DNA of 64,000 nucleotides, from positions 142,625,976-142,689,975 of the forward strand of contig NC_081413.1 of NCBI RefSeq assembly GCF_030272615.1, in the 5' to 3' direction. Origin of the DNA: Cryptomeria japonica. Its lineage: Eukaryota > Streptophyta > Pinopsida > Cupressales > Cupressaceae. The translations under genes and the position numbers were made by a program. The notes below the pieces were generated by a model. The model had not been told where the DNA came from. It worked only from the letters and a program-made list of their open reading frames with translations, and did no database searches. How positions within the stretch are numbered: the stretch's first letter is position 1; every line of letters begins with the position of its first letter. Shown one piece after another: positions 37,019 to 49,842 of the stretch.

Positions 37019-40000
37019 TGTAATGCCCACAAAAATACCCTAGAGAAATACACTAACATACAAAAATAGAGATAACAATTTTTTTTTAAAACATTTATAC
37101 ATGCATCCAATACAATAACTTCTCATGTGCAATAACATTCATTATCTTAATAGTATTTAATCAATATGAACATGAACATCATTAATACACAGAAGCAGAA
37201 TTAAACATAACTACATCGATAACATCTAACTTCCCTAGGGTATCTCAACGCCATTACTTAAACTAAATACTTAACAATTCCTAAACATGATAACATAGTT
37301 ATTTCCATAATCCAAACGCAGTCTAACTTACTATCATTAATTCCTTCACACAATCATATATGATTCTTTACTTAAGCTAGGATGATTACATCTCTCTATG
37401 ATTACTCAAACCATCCCATGAGGTTCATTTAAAACACCAATACCAAATGTTCCTAAACCCAACCATTCATTTCTTTTAACATCAAATAACCATTTCAATG
37501 CCAATTACCACATTATTAAAACATAGCAATATAAACTAATTACCTCATCACAAGCTTAGCACTAAGTACACATCCATAGATTCAATATCTATTGTTCTCA
37601 TTATTAATCATTCTCAAGATACACATGATACATCATTTTTCTCAATAGTATCTACTAGATACATGAATACAATGTCTTTTACAACAATGACCATAGCTCT
37701 CAAATACAATTGCATATACATGTCTAATGAATCATGATAACAAAACTGCTATGAATATCTATCCATGAGCTGAGGAGATAAAAGATCCACATCCATGCAA
37801 AGCATCCAAGGAGCACATCCACTGAAGAACATCCCAATGGAAGAAAGGCACCAACCACTCGACCATGTGGAACCAAAGGAACCACCCCCCATGCTAGGAG
37901 ATGACACAAGATCTCACACACACTCTAGATATAAGATGAAACCTATCAACCAAAGAGGAAATAACTCTAAGACAACTAAGGAGAACATAAAAACCAACCA
38001 AGAGACCTCCAAAGGCAACTCAACATCAAGACACAAGGAACTAGGACCAACATGTAGGGAAAGATTGGTATCACATGCTACCACATAGGTTACACATATG
38101 AAATTGTCTCAACCTTTGAGGAAATCAAGGGAGTTCGGTTTGTCCGGTTGCTAGATCTACCACCTCACTCTGGTCTCTGATACATGAGATGGGTACTACT
38201 AAACTCATTTCTTATCTTACTTAGATGAGTTACTAATACCGAACCCACCTATGATAAATTATTATGTTGTCACTTATTAAGTTACAGGAAAACCTCCAAT
38301 GAGCTATCCAAACAGTCTAGACCCTATCTCTTTTACTCAAGAATCCTAGCAGTCTATCCCCCATGACCTCGATAGACTCACGGAAGCCCACTCCCCCTAA
38401 TCATGCACCTAGGCCTCAACAACACATGAACTCAAACAAGAAGGCTCAGAAAGCACTATCTGACTAGCCATGATAAAGTCTCATCAATGCACATGGAACC
38501 AACAACATATATCACATAGGTCACATAGATCCCACAACATCATAGAGAAAAGAACCATTAGCATAACAAGGAATTACTCATCTTGCAATAACACAAATGG
38601 TCAAATAATGCATCAAAACACTACTCCGGACATCCAAGAGTCACTCAAGACCAAGACACAACCTCTGGACAGATATCATAACGATCTGAGGAAACCAGGA
38701 AAACCAACTGAAATTCTAAAAACATAGAAAATAGACCTAGAAGTCAAAGATGGATAGATTAGCACATATAAAATATCTCCTAGAACATTTGCTATAAGAA
38801 GTCACGCATATGAAACATCTCCTAGCGCATTCGTGACGGGAAGCTGCATATATCTCCTAGCGCATTTGTGACAAGAAGTTGCATATATCTCTTGGCACAT
38901 TTGCGACATGAATTAGCACATTTGCTACCTAGTTTGGCCCATCTGTGATAGGAAATAGCGCATATAGAACATCTCCTAGCGCATTTTCTATAGAAATAGC
39001 ATATATGACACAAAATACAAAATTTACTGAAAAAGGCTATGTTGCGAATTCAAATTAAAAATCAAGGAAAAAGATCTAAGTCCCGAAATCAGACTGAAAA
39101 GTGATGCCCAACCAATACCAAAGAAAGGTGTAATCAAATCTATCAAACATAAATCATAGTGAAAGATCTCAAACTCAAAGCCTTAGAGCTTCCAACCAAA
39201 AACTACACAGAAAGTGAAATATAAAAAAGGTATTCCTCTAGAATATAATGGGGCTCTCAAAACCAACATAATCCAAATCACAAACACAAGCACCAAGCAA
39301 GAAGACAAGCACAAAGAAATCTCAGACAAGCCTTCACAGAGAAGTGCACTCATGACAACAATAATTCCCAGAATAATAATATTTCAATAAAACTATATCA
39401 AAACCCATATAAAATAAAGTTTTTCCCATAAATATTTACTTCAGAAACTATATAAAACTATATGATAAAATTTGTTTCTTCCAAACCCGAAAATACACAG
39501 ATAAGACAATCTTTTCCAAATTGAAATTGCTGATGTAATAACCTCCAACCTGGTAATATGCAAAAACAAGAATTTGATGAAGAAAATCCACAAGCCAAGC
39601 AATCCAAATTCCTTCAAAGATCCAAAATCCAACTCCAGCAAAAATGCATTCGAAAAGCCAACCCCCGTGAACTCGTAGGAAAGAAAATAATAGAAATCTA
39701 AACCCAAAACCAAAGAATATGTTGGCCAATAAAAAATAAATAATTAAAATATATTTCTTACCAACCCATCTCAAAAACCAGGGTAAAAATAATAAGATAT
39801 TATTTAATTAACTTACCCAATAAATTTAGCCAATAGAATAAGAAGGTAAGTAGAAAGAATATATTAACTATCCCAAATTGTAAAATAATAATAATAATAA
39901 TACTCATGGGTACAATTTATACAAAACCCAATAAATAAATAAACCAAGACTATAATAAATTAAAGCCACAATAATAAATCAAAGACTATTTATATAAATA

Positions 40001-40740
40001 AGTACTCTGATTAATAATAGAGCCTTTTCTTACTAAATGATAATATTAATTCCAAATCAATAATTATATAATATGATATAAAATCATTTATCCAATATTA
40101 CTCTTTTTCAATTAATTATTTATCTTATTATTACCAGCTATAAATTTTTTTATTATAAAATATATAAATCTATTAATTTTATTTAACATTGTTAAACTAT
40201 ATAACTCAATTAATTAATTAATAATAGTTAAATCAAATAATAAATTCAATACACAATGCAAAATATCAAAGGGCAACTCAAGAGATCATTTGACACTGAA
40301 CAACAACTCACACTACGACTGACAAGGGTAATCAATCTTAAACCTAGAGTGTAGAATCAAATTTTATGTTAACTCCAATCAACTTGCCATTGGGATAAGA
40401 CATGCTCATACCTGTGAAGCCAGGTGGAGTCGATGTCTAGTACCTACAAATCTTGCATCCACAAAGCCATGATACAACATATACAATATATAATAAAGGC
40501 AAGTGATAGAAAATCACAATGGCAGATCTCCCTCGCAATGAGTGATGTGATATCATCCCTATCGTGAAGACAATAGAAGACACTCACAAACAATCAAGCA
40601 ATATCATAATTGATCTCACAACATGAATTAGGGTTAGTACATCATATAATATCATCAAATTAACATTAAGTAGACTAAGCTATAACAAAGTGACCTATTG
40701 TTGTACAAAAGAGTTAGATCACTTAGGGAGAGGCACTACA
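37019..40740 (-). repeat. R4 3' LTR (left copy)
   Basis: TGTAATGCCC to GGCACTACA. Distantly similar to the R3 LTR: the first 100 bp, a CTAGGGTATCT block near 37240 and the block at 40330-40448 are shared. From about 39800 to 40250 it is very AT-rich with ATTA runs. Confidence 0.9.
38740..39010. repeat. Degenerate tandem repeats in R4 LTR
   Basis: About seven imperfect units of roughly 35-45 bp with cores ATCTCCTAGCGCATTTG and GACAAGAAGTTGCATAT. The right LTR has the block at 44070-44315 with fewer and more altered units. Purpose unknown. Confidence 0.65.
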
Positions 40741-42330
40741 TCCTCCCCCCATGGGGTCGACTTACTCCTAGAAGTCGTAAGGGTTAATTTAAAAACATAC
40801 ACCCAATAATCAAAAACTTTTGAACATAGGCAAATTAATATCTTTCTCTTAGAACAATTACCAACAATACCCTTAATCTTTCTCATTTAAGGATTTATCA
40901 TTCAATAGAACTTCCTAATCCAAACATTTTCTACCTCAAGATAAAATAATGACAACCAAAGTTTTCTTCCTATGCTTTACTTGTTCAAGATAAATACATT
41001 ACAAAATAGATAAAACAAGTCACAAAATTATTTCTAGTTACGTTGAGCATGCTAAATCAATAAAATATTTTCAATTAAACTTCATTTAATCACATTTTGG
41101 AAGACAAATCTATAATTTATGTCACAAAATTAGCATCTATATGCAAAAATCACAATAACTTACACCATTCAAGAACGACAATCACTCTTTTAATAGCCAG
41201 TTACACGCAATCTAGAAGTCAAATATACATTTTACACATAAGCACTTACTAAAGCTAGAAAATTTGTAGTTCATTTACATTTAACTATTAAAAAATTCTC
41301 AATTCAAATGTACTTCTATCCAATATTTTATAAAATCTAGAAAGTTACCATTACATTTTATCCTATTAACATATTTTTCTACTCAATTACTATCATCATT
41401 ATCTAACTTTTGCCGGGTCGAGTGCACATCTTCGTGGTGTTCTGCCTTGTACACACTATCAGAGGTTCAAAGTGAACATGATCGAGACTACTCATAACAC
41501 AAGATGAGGGCCCACAATACTCAACATCCACAATAACCACTGGAAATAACAATTAACAACAAAAGAGAAAGAGAAGAAGGAAATAATCCAAAAAGGAAAA
41601 TCACCAAATCCGACTTTAAATCATGAAAGATTACCAAAGAAATTAACAAGAACAATATCATAATAAGTAAAAGAATAAATTACAGAAATCCAAAAATCCA
41701 ATGAATCAACACAACATGGCCAATACATTCAAATCTACATCACACGGCGACCATTACCAGTCACACAAAAGGGAGTAACCGCTACATAACCTCCAAGGGT
41801 ACAATGCCCCGGATATGCTAGAGAGTGCATATGGACATTTAAGTCCATACATTTATTATATATATCCACACACCTTGTTAATCTTAATGCAATGCATTTT
41901 CTTATGAAAGTTAAGCAAAACATAGAGAGAACATTTTCTAGGGAGAGTTAGAGCATTCCATACATTTTTTTCCAATCACATAATACAAACGTTTCAGCTT
42001 CTATACTTTTAAGAAATTAATATATTACTCCAACATAACAAGTTATTATTGTAAGCATAACATTAATTAAGGGACATACACTATCTCTATAGAATAATCA
42101 TTGGTTCCTTGCTAGCATTCAAAATTCAAGTACAAGAAACAAATATGCATATCGCACATAGTTATTATTTTTGGAGAGGTGTGGAGAGAGAGAAAACACA
42201 ATGCATATATATATCTTAAATCTTTGAGAACAACTCAATTAAAAAAACATTGAAGCACACCATACAAGATTAAGAGAAAACAACCTTAACTAGAGATCCC
42301 AGTGTTTGTAACACTTGCTCTAATACTAGA
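40741..42330. other. R4 internal region, no coding
   Basis: Begins with a C-rich tract (TCCTCCCCCCATGGGG on plus), the polypurine tract of a minus-strand element. The rest is AT-rich with no frame over 65 codons and no gag-pol motif. Near 42166-42213 is a short GA/AT-rich stretch. Confidence 0.7.
42317..42328 (-). promoter_or_regulatory. R4 primer binding site
   Basis: Minus-strand TAGTATTAGAGC, two bases inside the right LTR. Same position and near-identical sequence as in R3, two changes from the initiator methionine tRNA complement. Confidence 0.7.
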
Positions 42331-44962
42331 TGTAATGCCCGCCAAAATACCCTAGAGAAATACACTAACTAACATACAAAAATAGGGATAACAATTTTTT
42401 TGTTTTAAACATATATGCATGCATCCAATACAATAACTTCTCATGTGCAATAACATTCATTATTTTAATAGTATTAAATCAATATGAACATGAACACCAT
42501 TAAGACACACAAGCGAAATTAAACACAACTACATCAATAATGTCTAACTTCCCTAGGGTATCTGGATGCCATTACTTAAACTAAACACTTAACAATTCCT
42601 AAACATGATAACATATTTATTTCCATAATCCAAATTTAGTCTAACTTACTATCATTAATTCCTTCACACAATCATATATGATTGATTACTAAACCTAGGA
42701 TGATTACATCTCTCTATGATTACTCAAACCATCCCATGAGGTTGATTTAAAACACCAATACCAAGTTTCCTAAACCCAACCTATCATTTCTTTTAACATC
42801 AAATAACCATTTCAATGCCAATTATCACATTATTAAATCATAGAAATATAAACTAATTACATCATCACAAACATAGAACTAAGTACACATCCATAGATTC
42901 AATATCCATTGTTGTCATTATTAATCATTCTCAAGATACACATGATACATTATTTTTCCTAATAAAATCTACTAGATACAGGAATACAATGTCTTTTACA
43001 ACAATGAGCATAGCTCTCAAATACAATTACATATACATGTCTAATGAATCACGATCAAAAAGTTGCTACAAATATCCACCCATGAGTTGAGGAGATAAAA
43101 GATCCACATCCACACAAAGAATCCAAGAAGAACATCCACTAAAGAACATGCCAATGGAAGAAAGGCACCAACCACCTGACCATGTGGAACCAAAGGAAGA
43201 ACCCCCCATGATAGGAGATGACACAAGATCCCACACACACTCTAGATCTTAGTTGATACCTATCAACCAAAGAGGAAACAACTCTAACACAACCAAGGAA
43301 AACATACCAAACAACCAAGAGACCTCTAGAGGCAACTCAACATCAAGACACAAGGAACTAGGACCAACATGTAGGGAAAGAGTGTCATCATATGCTACCA
43401 CATAGGATACACATGTAGAACCATCTCAACCTTTGAGGAAATCAAGGGAATTCAGTTTATCCAGTTGCCAGATCTACCACCTCACTCTGGTCTCCGATAC
43501 ATGAGATGGGTACTACTAAACTTATTTCTTATCTTACTTAGATGAGATACTACTACCCAACTAACCTAAGATTAATTATTATGTTATCACTTATTAAGTT
43601 ACAAGAAAACCTCCAATGAGTTATCCAAACGGTCTAGACCTTGACTCTTTTACTCAATAATCCTAGCAGTCTATCCCATGTTACCTCGATGGACTAATGT
43701 AAGTCCACTCCCCCTAAGCATGGACCTAGGCCTCAATAACACATGAAATCAAACAGGTTGGCTCACAAATCACAATTTGACTAACCAAGATAAAGTATCA
43801 TCAATGCACATGGAGCCAACAACATATATCACACAAGTCGCATAGATCCCACAACATCATAGAGAAAAGAACCATTAGCATAACAAGGAATTACTCATCT
43901 TCCAATAATTTAAATGATCAAATAATGCATCGAAACACTAATCCAGACATCCAAGAGTCACTCAAGACCAAGACATAACCTCTGGACATACATCATAACG
44001 ATATGAGGAAACTAGGAAAACCAACTAAAATTCTGAAAACACAAAAACCAGACCCAGATGTAAAAAATGGCCAAATTAGTGCATATGAAATGTCTCGTGG
44101 TGCATTTGCGATAGGATGTCATACAAATGAAACATCTCCTAGTGCATTTGCAACAAGAAGGAGCATATATCTCCTGGCATATTTGCCATAGAAATTAGCA
44201 CATTTGTCACCTAGTCTAGCACATATGCGACATGAAGTGGCACATATACAACATCTCCTAGCATATAGAACATCTCTTGGTGTATTTACAACAAGAAATA
44301 GCGCATATGACACAGAATGCAAAAGTTACTGAAAAAGGCTATGTGACGACTTCAAATTAAAAATCAAGGAAAAAGATCTAAGTCCTGAAATCACATTGAA
44401 AAGTGATGCCCAACCAATACCAAAAGAAAGGAGTAATCAAATTGATTAAATATAAATCATAGTGAAAGATCTCACACATCAAAGCCTCATAACTTCCAAC
44501 CAAAAACTACATAGAAAGTGAAATACAAAAAGGCATTCCTCTATAATATAATGAGGCTCTCAAAACCAACATAATCCAAATCACAAACACATGCACCAAG
44601 CAAGAAGACAAGCATAGAGAAATCTCAAACAAGCCTTCATAGAGAAGTGTGCTCACGACAATAATAATTCCCAGAATAATAATATTTCAAGAAAACTATA
44701 TCAAAACCCATATAATATAAAATTTTTCCCATAATTATTTACTTCAGAAACTATATAAAACTATATGATAAAATTTATTTCTCCCAAACCCGAAAATACA
44801 CGGAGAAGATAATCTTTTCCAAATTGAAAACACTGAAGTAAGAACCTTCAACCTGGTAATATGCAGAAACAAGAATTTGATGAAGAAAATCCACAAGTCA
44901 AACAATCCAAATTCCTTCAAAGATGCAAAATCTAGCTCCAGCAAAAATGCATTCGAAAAGCC
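42331..44962 (-). repeat. R4 5' LTR (right copy), first segment
   Basis: Starts TGTAATGCCC and aligns base for base with 37019-39655. R5 interrupts it right after AAAAGCC; it continues at 52526 with AAGCCAACCC. Confidence 0.9.
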
Positions 44963-45353
44963 TGATAACTCAATGATGAACCACTAGTACCAAACCGGTA
45001 CTGAGAGGGGGGGTGAATCAGTACAAACACCAATACAGTCCAAAACTAGTTTCACAACAAATACTCCAAAAGACTAACAAACAGGGATACCGGTAAAACA
45101 AAGTGCAACCAACAACATCCAGTATAGCTCAACCAATCATGAACTGGTCACTCAATAAGCTTTCCTCTTGGATCAATACCACAATATCATTATATTCTCA
45201 TGCATAAACAAGTAAACTTAACCATCAGATCTTCGCAATAGTGAGTTCAATATGTTTTATAGACAGGCATAAAACATAGAACCTTCATGTGCTTAATAGG
45301 TAAAACAAAGCATCACAAGACAAAAGCATTTCACATGACACACATATTTTTCA

Positions 45354-45381
45354 CGTGGAAACCCAACTGGGAAAAACCACG
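45354..45381. promoter_or_regulatory. Hairpin shared among LTR families
   Basis: CGTGG, then AAACCC...GGGAAAAA, then CCACG: a 5-bp stem with CCC/GGG inside. Equivalent hairpins lie at 24187-24216 (same stem), 18475-18503 (CATGG/CCATG, other strand sense) and 56606-56637 (GTTGG/CCAAC). Confidence 0.6.
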
Positions 45382-46314
45382 GTGGGGATGAATACCCACA
45401 AGCTGCTTTTTGAACTCTTTAGAAGTCTACTCTGTTAGGAGCCTTGTCTAGTTAAGGACAATACAACAGGTTCTGGAAGGAACTGATCTTGTTAGGGATC
45501 ACCCGGTTAAGGGTTAAACCCAGTAGGGTCACCTTGTTAGAGGATTTCAAGAACTCAATAGCTGAAAGGATCTCCTAAGCTTCTCAAGCTTCTCATAACT
45601 CATTAGCCTCGAGTTACCCGGTTAAGGGATTTGAAACAAGCCGGTTAAGACCACCCGATTTAAGGGATTTTGAATCAAGCCAGTTAAGGCTACCCTGTTA
45701 GGGGATTTTAGAACTGTTGAAGTGGTTAGAGGTCAACAGGTATTACAATGATCTGTTAATAGCACTCAATGCTAATGCAGATCTATTTTGGCTCCTCTTC
45801 ACCTTCTGCACATTCACTTTGTAGATATCTCTTCTCTCCTTTCGTCTGGCAAGAATCACGTCACTTCCCTTGGATACACACTCACAACTTTTGCCAACAA
45901 TCTCAGAAAGAAACACAACATCGACCTTATAGGAAACATACAGGTTGGTAGCAAAAACCCTAAACCCTAAACCTGTTAGGTTAAGCAATTCAAACGGTTT
46001 GATCTTGACCATTGAATCATACTGCATTAAATGCAATAATCTTGAATCGATCTCAAGACATTCTCCATCGTCCATTATCCACCATTTTCATGGCGGCTGA
46101 TAACCCATCATGCATTATCACCATTTGACAGACTTCACACTTTCCCGAGGTGGATAGGAATAGTCTTCTTCATGCAAGATCCTTCACGTGCATAGAGCTT
46201 ACGTGGCAACACGATCTGTCCTCCATCATAATGCTAACTCATCACATGAAGATTACCGATTGAGTCACTTGAGTTGCTCCACCCCGAAACTCTGAAGTGG
46301 AAGCTACCTACCAA

Positions 46315-46525
46315 CCGGTAACCATATAATGCTTCCATGTGCCGGTTCACATAGCTACATGCCGGTTGACCTTGAACAAATGTGCCACTTCACTTTGGCA
46401 TATAAACCGGTTCATACATATGCCGGTTCCTCTCTCTTCACCTATCACATGTGCCGGTTCTCACCATGTCTCATATTGACATCAATGACAACATACAATA
46501 TCATTATGTCTTCATGCCGATTCAC
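46315..46525. repeat. CCGGTT word cluster in R5 LTR
   Basis: About seven CCGGTT words, most in the context ATG(T)GCCGGTTC, within some 210 bp near the LTR end. The right LTR has the same cluster at about 52300-52512. The words may be regulator sites or a decayed tandem repeat. Confidence 0.5.
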
Positions 46526-46537
46526 ATAATGTGAACA

Positions 46538-46660
46538 ATCTCCCCCTTTGGCATTGATGGCAATATACAAAAGATATCTTCTCTGCTTCACATCTTCTCC
46601 CCATTTGTTGCAGATATCTTTTTGCTTCACTCCTTCTCCCCCTTTGACAACAATGCCAAA
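46538..46660 (-). promoter_or_regulatory. R5 twin polypurine tracts
   Basis: On the minus strand ATGCCAAAGGGGGAGAT abuts the 3' LTR (46538-46554) and GTTGTCAAAGGGGGAGAAG lies about 95 bp upstream (46633-46651). Between them is a short duplication based on AGATATCTT and GCTTCAC. The pair matches R1 in order and wording. Confidence 0.8.
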
Positions 46661-46819
46661 GTGGAGGTACAAACATTTCTGTTTCATCATGCTGCTCCCT
46701 CTAAGGAGTAGCATCCTTCAACATAATAGTCAACCAAAACTTTGTCTTTCCAGTACCTGATTGATGTGGAACAATCACTTTTAGTTCACCTCCTGAAGGG
46801 GCAATACCCCTAATTCACC

Positions 46820-47160
46820 TCTCAAATGCACAAATGTTGTTTTTGGGAGAGGCTTGGTGAATATATCTACTAACTGCTCCTTACTGGACACATGCTCCAG
46901 TGCAATCTCTTTATTCTAAACCTTTTCCCTCAAGAAATGATACTTAAGCTCAAAATGCTTGGTTCTAGAATGTAAAACTAGATTCTTTGATATATTGATA
47001 GCACTTGTGGTATCATAGAATATACTTACCGGTTCAGATACAGGGATCTTGAAGCCTTCCAGTACATGCTTCATCCAGATTGTTTGAGTGCAGTTCATGA
47101 AAGATGCAACTTACTCCTCTTCCACTGTAGACTGAGAGATGCAACTCTATTTTTTACTCA
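46820..47160 (-). pseudogene. R5 RNase H
   Basis: After a TAG following SWMSKK come SCISQSTVEEE, a TAA, then MNCTQTIWMKHVLEGFK, EPVSIFYDTTSAINISKN (usually a D-N-x-S-A motif), HSRTKHFELKYHFLREKV and, past another TAG, EHVSSKEQLVDIFTKPLP. These are the copia RNase H motifs through to its usual C-terminal TKPLP. The first motif, [17 protein letters not shown], is at the end of the RT frame. Confidence 0.9.
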
Positions 47161-48316
47161 TCCATGAGACTAGTCTACCACCGAGAAAGAATGCACCACC
47201 GGTTGTGCTCTTCCAATCATCCACATTACCGGCCCAATCAGCATCTGTGAATACTTTCAGATTGAAATTATTCTTGTATGGGTACCACAATCCATAATCA
47301 ACTGTTCCCTTCAGATACTTAAGAATCCGCTTGACTGCACTTAAGTGAGACTCTCTTGGACTCTTCTGGAACCTTGCAGTGATGCCAACTGCATGGGCAA
47401 TATCCGGTCTACTATGCACTACATAATGCAACTTACCAATCATTGATCGGTATTCCTTCTCATCAACCAGTGCAGAATCATCTTCCTTTGTCAATTTGTA
47501 ACCGATCACCATCGGTGTACCAACCGGTTTGCTATCTTCCATGCCAAAAGTCTTCAACACCTCTTTGACATATTTGGACTGAGTGATGAAGATTCCATCT
47601 TCCATCTGCTGGATCTGCAGTCCAATGAAGAACTTAATCTTCCCTATGAGTGACATCTCAAACTCTTTCTTCATCTCATCAGCAAACTCATGACTCATCT
47701 TATCATCTCCACCAAAGATGATGTCATCAACAAAAACTTCACAGATAAGGATCTGATCTCCTTCAAATTTCAAGTAGATGTTGCTATCTTCACTTGTTCT
47801 CTCAAATCCAATCTTCACAAGATGGGAATATAGGTGCTCATACCATGCCCTACGTGCTTGCTTTAGACCATATAATGCTTTATGTAGCCTACATACCATG
47901 TCACTATCTTCAGATAGGGCAAACCCATCTAGTTGCTCAATATACACCTCCTCTTCAAGTACACCATTTAGAAATGCAGATTTTACATCCATTTGATATA
48001 CCTTGAATCTCTTAAAAGCTACATATGTAAGAAGCATACAAAATCCTTCCAGTCTAGCTACAGGAGCAAAGGTTTCCCCATAGTCTTCACCTTCTTCTTG
48101 AGCATATCCTTTGCATACCAGTCTGACTTTATTCCTAATCACTGTGCCATCCTCATTCAACTTATTTCTGAACACCCATTTGGTGCCAATGACATTTTTA
48201 TGCTCTGGTCTGGGTACCAAGGACCATGTACCATTTTTCTCTATCTGGTCAAGTTCTTCTTCCATTGCCTTGATCCAGTCTTCATCTTTATGAGCCTCTT
48301 TGAATGACAGGCTCAA
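47147..48316 (-). pseudogene. R5 reverse transcriptase (389 codons open)
   Basis: Starts in [20 protein letters not shown] and [20 protein letters not shown], then [58 protein letters not shown], the catalytic [42 protein letters not shown] and RPDIAHAVG. All copia RT motifs and both FVDD aspartates are intact. It copies the element's RNA into DNA. The ATG at 48316 is not a real start: a frameshift near 48315 separates it from the upstream integrase tail. RNase H follows. Confidence 0.95.
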
Positions 48317-48319
48317 GTT

Positions 48320-48890
48320 CAGAGATCATACATAAGTTTTTTCTAATATTTCTTCTAGTAAGGATTCCTGCATCCTTATCACCTATGATCTTCTTGGGAT
48401 CATGATTCAACTTGACATACTAAGGAATGGTCTTAATTGGTTCTTCTTGCTTTTCTTCTTCATCCTCATCTTCATCAGTATCAACATTCACCAGTTCAGG
48501 AACACTGTTACTGGTACTAGGTTGACTGACAACCGGTTCCCAGAAGGTTGCAACCGATTCATTTACAACTTGCTCACTATCAGTTTCCTCAGTCTTCTCA
48601 GAGGATTCATCAACTTTTACATTTATACTTTCCATAATTCTCTGAGTCCTATTGTTATAGCACTTGTAAGCTTTACTCTTGGTGGAATATCCTAGAAATA
48701 TTCCCTCATCACATTTAGCTTCAAATTTACCCTGATGATCACTCCTCTTGATGTAACATTTGCTACCAAATACCTTAAAGTAGTTAACCACAGGTGTCTT
48801 ACTGGTCCAATACTCATAAGGAGTTTTGTCCTTACTCTTTTTTATGAGTACCTGATTCATAGTGTAGACTGCAGTGCTCACCGCTTCTCT
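48320..48890 (-). pseudogene. R5 integrase C-terminal part and linker
   Basis: 48881-48420 reads TAVYTMNQVLIKKSKDKTPY, NYFKVFGSKCYIKR, EGIFLGYSTKSKAYKCYNN (copia GKF/GYS-type tail), then an acidic linker DTDEDEDEEEKQEE. A stop follows IKTIP, and the frame goes on to YVKLNHDPKKIIG before the shift near 48315. Just upstream a TAG replaces the tryptophan of the family's FWREAV motif. Confidence 0.85.
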
Positions 48891-49800
48891 CTAGAAGGTG
48901 TGAGAAACCTTTCCTTGGATCAACATGGTTCTAGCTACTTCAACCATAGTCTGGTTATTCCTCTTTGCTAGGACATTTTTCTATGGAGTCTGAGGGATAG
49001 ACAACTGTCTCTTGATGCCAAATTCTTCACAATACTTGTTGAATTCACTGGAAGTGAATTCCCCTCCTTGATTAGTTCTGAGACATTTGATCCTTTTACT
49101 GCTTTCCTTCTCCACTAATGCTCTGAATGCTTTGAATTTCCCAAAAGCTTCAGACTTGTCTTTCAAGAATGTGACCCACATCATTCTTGAGCAGTCATCA
49201 GTGAGAATCATGAAGTACCTATCACCCTGCACACTTCTAGTTTTCATAGGACCACAGAGATCAGTATGCAGAAGATCAAGCAAGTTGTCAGCAGTGAAAG
49301 ATATACCTTTAAAGTTTGAGGAAGACATTTTCCCCAATTGACATTCTCTACACAAGGTAATATCTGGTTTGCTTAGCATCAACAACCCTCTAACTACCTT
49401 GATCTTACTAGCCTTCACAATGTTGTCAAAGTTCACATGACAGAATCTCCTATGCCATATCTAGCTATCATCAAGCTTAGCCATAAGACATGTACTTATA
49501 TTAGCATTTAGATGAAATAGGTTACCTTTAGTCTGCATGCCAATGGCTACCAATTTACCATCTTTACCTTTGATTCTGCAAACTCCATTCTTGAATTGCA
49601 GAGTGAGACCACTATCATTTAGCTGGGCAACACTTAGAAGGTTGTGTCTGAGACCATCAACCCAGTACACATTGTCAGCACTACTCTTTCCATTCAAAGA
49701 GATGGACCCTCTGCCTTTGACCATACATGGTGCATCATTACCAAAGTGAACCACGCCACCATCATACTCTTCTAAGGACTTGCTCCAGTCACCAGTCATA
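48890..49800 (-). pseudogene. R5 protease C-terminus and integrase core
   Basis: 49799-49461 reads MTGDWSKSLEEYDGG, then VYWVDGLRHNLLSVAQL and LFHLNANI, the end of the copia protease and GAG-pre-integrase region. 49436-48981 has CRECQLGKM (zinc finger), LLHTDLCGPM (first catalytic aspartate), ILTDDCSRMMWV and RTNQGGEFTSSEF, where the family's second catalytic aspartate is asparagine. After a TAG come VLAKRNNQT, with lysine where the family's catalytic glutamate lies (AERKN). Two of three DDE residues look lost. Confidence 0.9.
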
Positions 49801-49842
49801 TGGTGAGAATAGCCGCTGTCAATGATCCACTCATTGGAATCA

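Larger units (their letters stand above)
44963..46537 (-). repeat. R5 3' LTR (left copy)
   Basis: TGATAACTCAATG to ATGTGAACA (right copy ends GCCAACA). Contains degenerate units around GGTTAAGGGATTT at 45420-45720, a hairpin at 45354-45381 and a cluster of CCGGTT words at 46315-46525. Confidence 0.93.

Noticed and set aside
37795-38727. Frames of 85-97 codons in the R4 LTR
   Set aside because: Low-complexity Thr/His/Asn-rich readings of A- and C-rich LTR DNA; related LTR copy at 43100-44190 does not keep them open.
45743-46075. 110-codon minus-strand frame in the R5 LTR, repeated at 51842-52063
   Set aside because: Its presence in both LTRs reflects LTR duplication; no start context or motif and it spans the LTR's repeat region.
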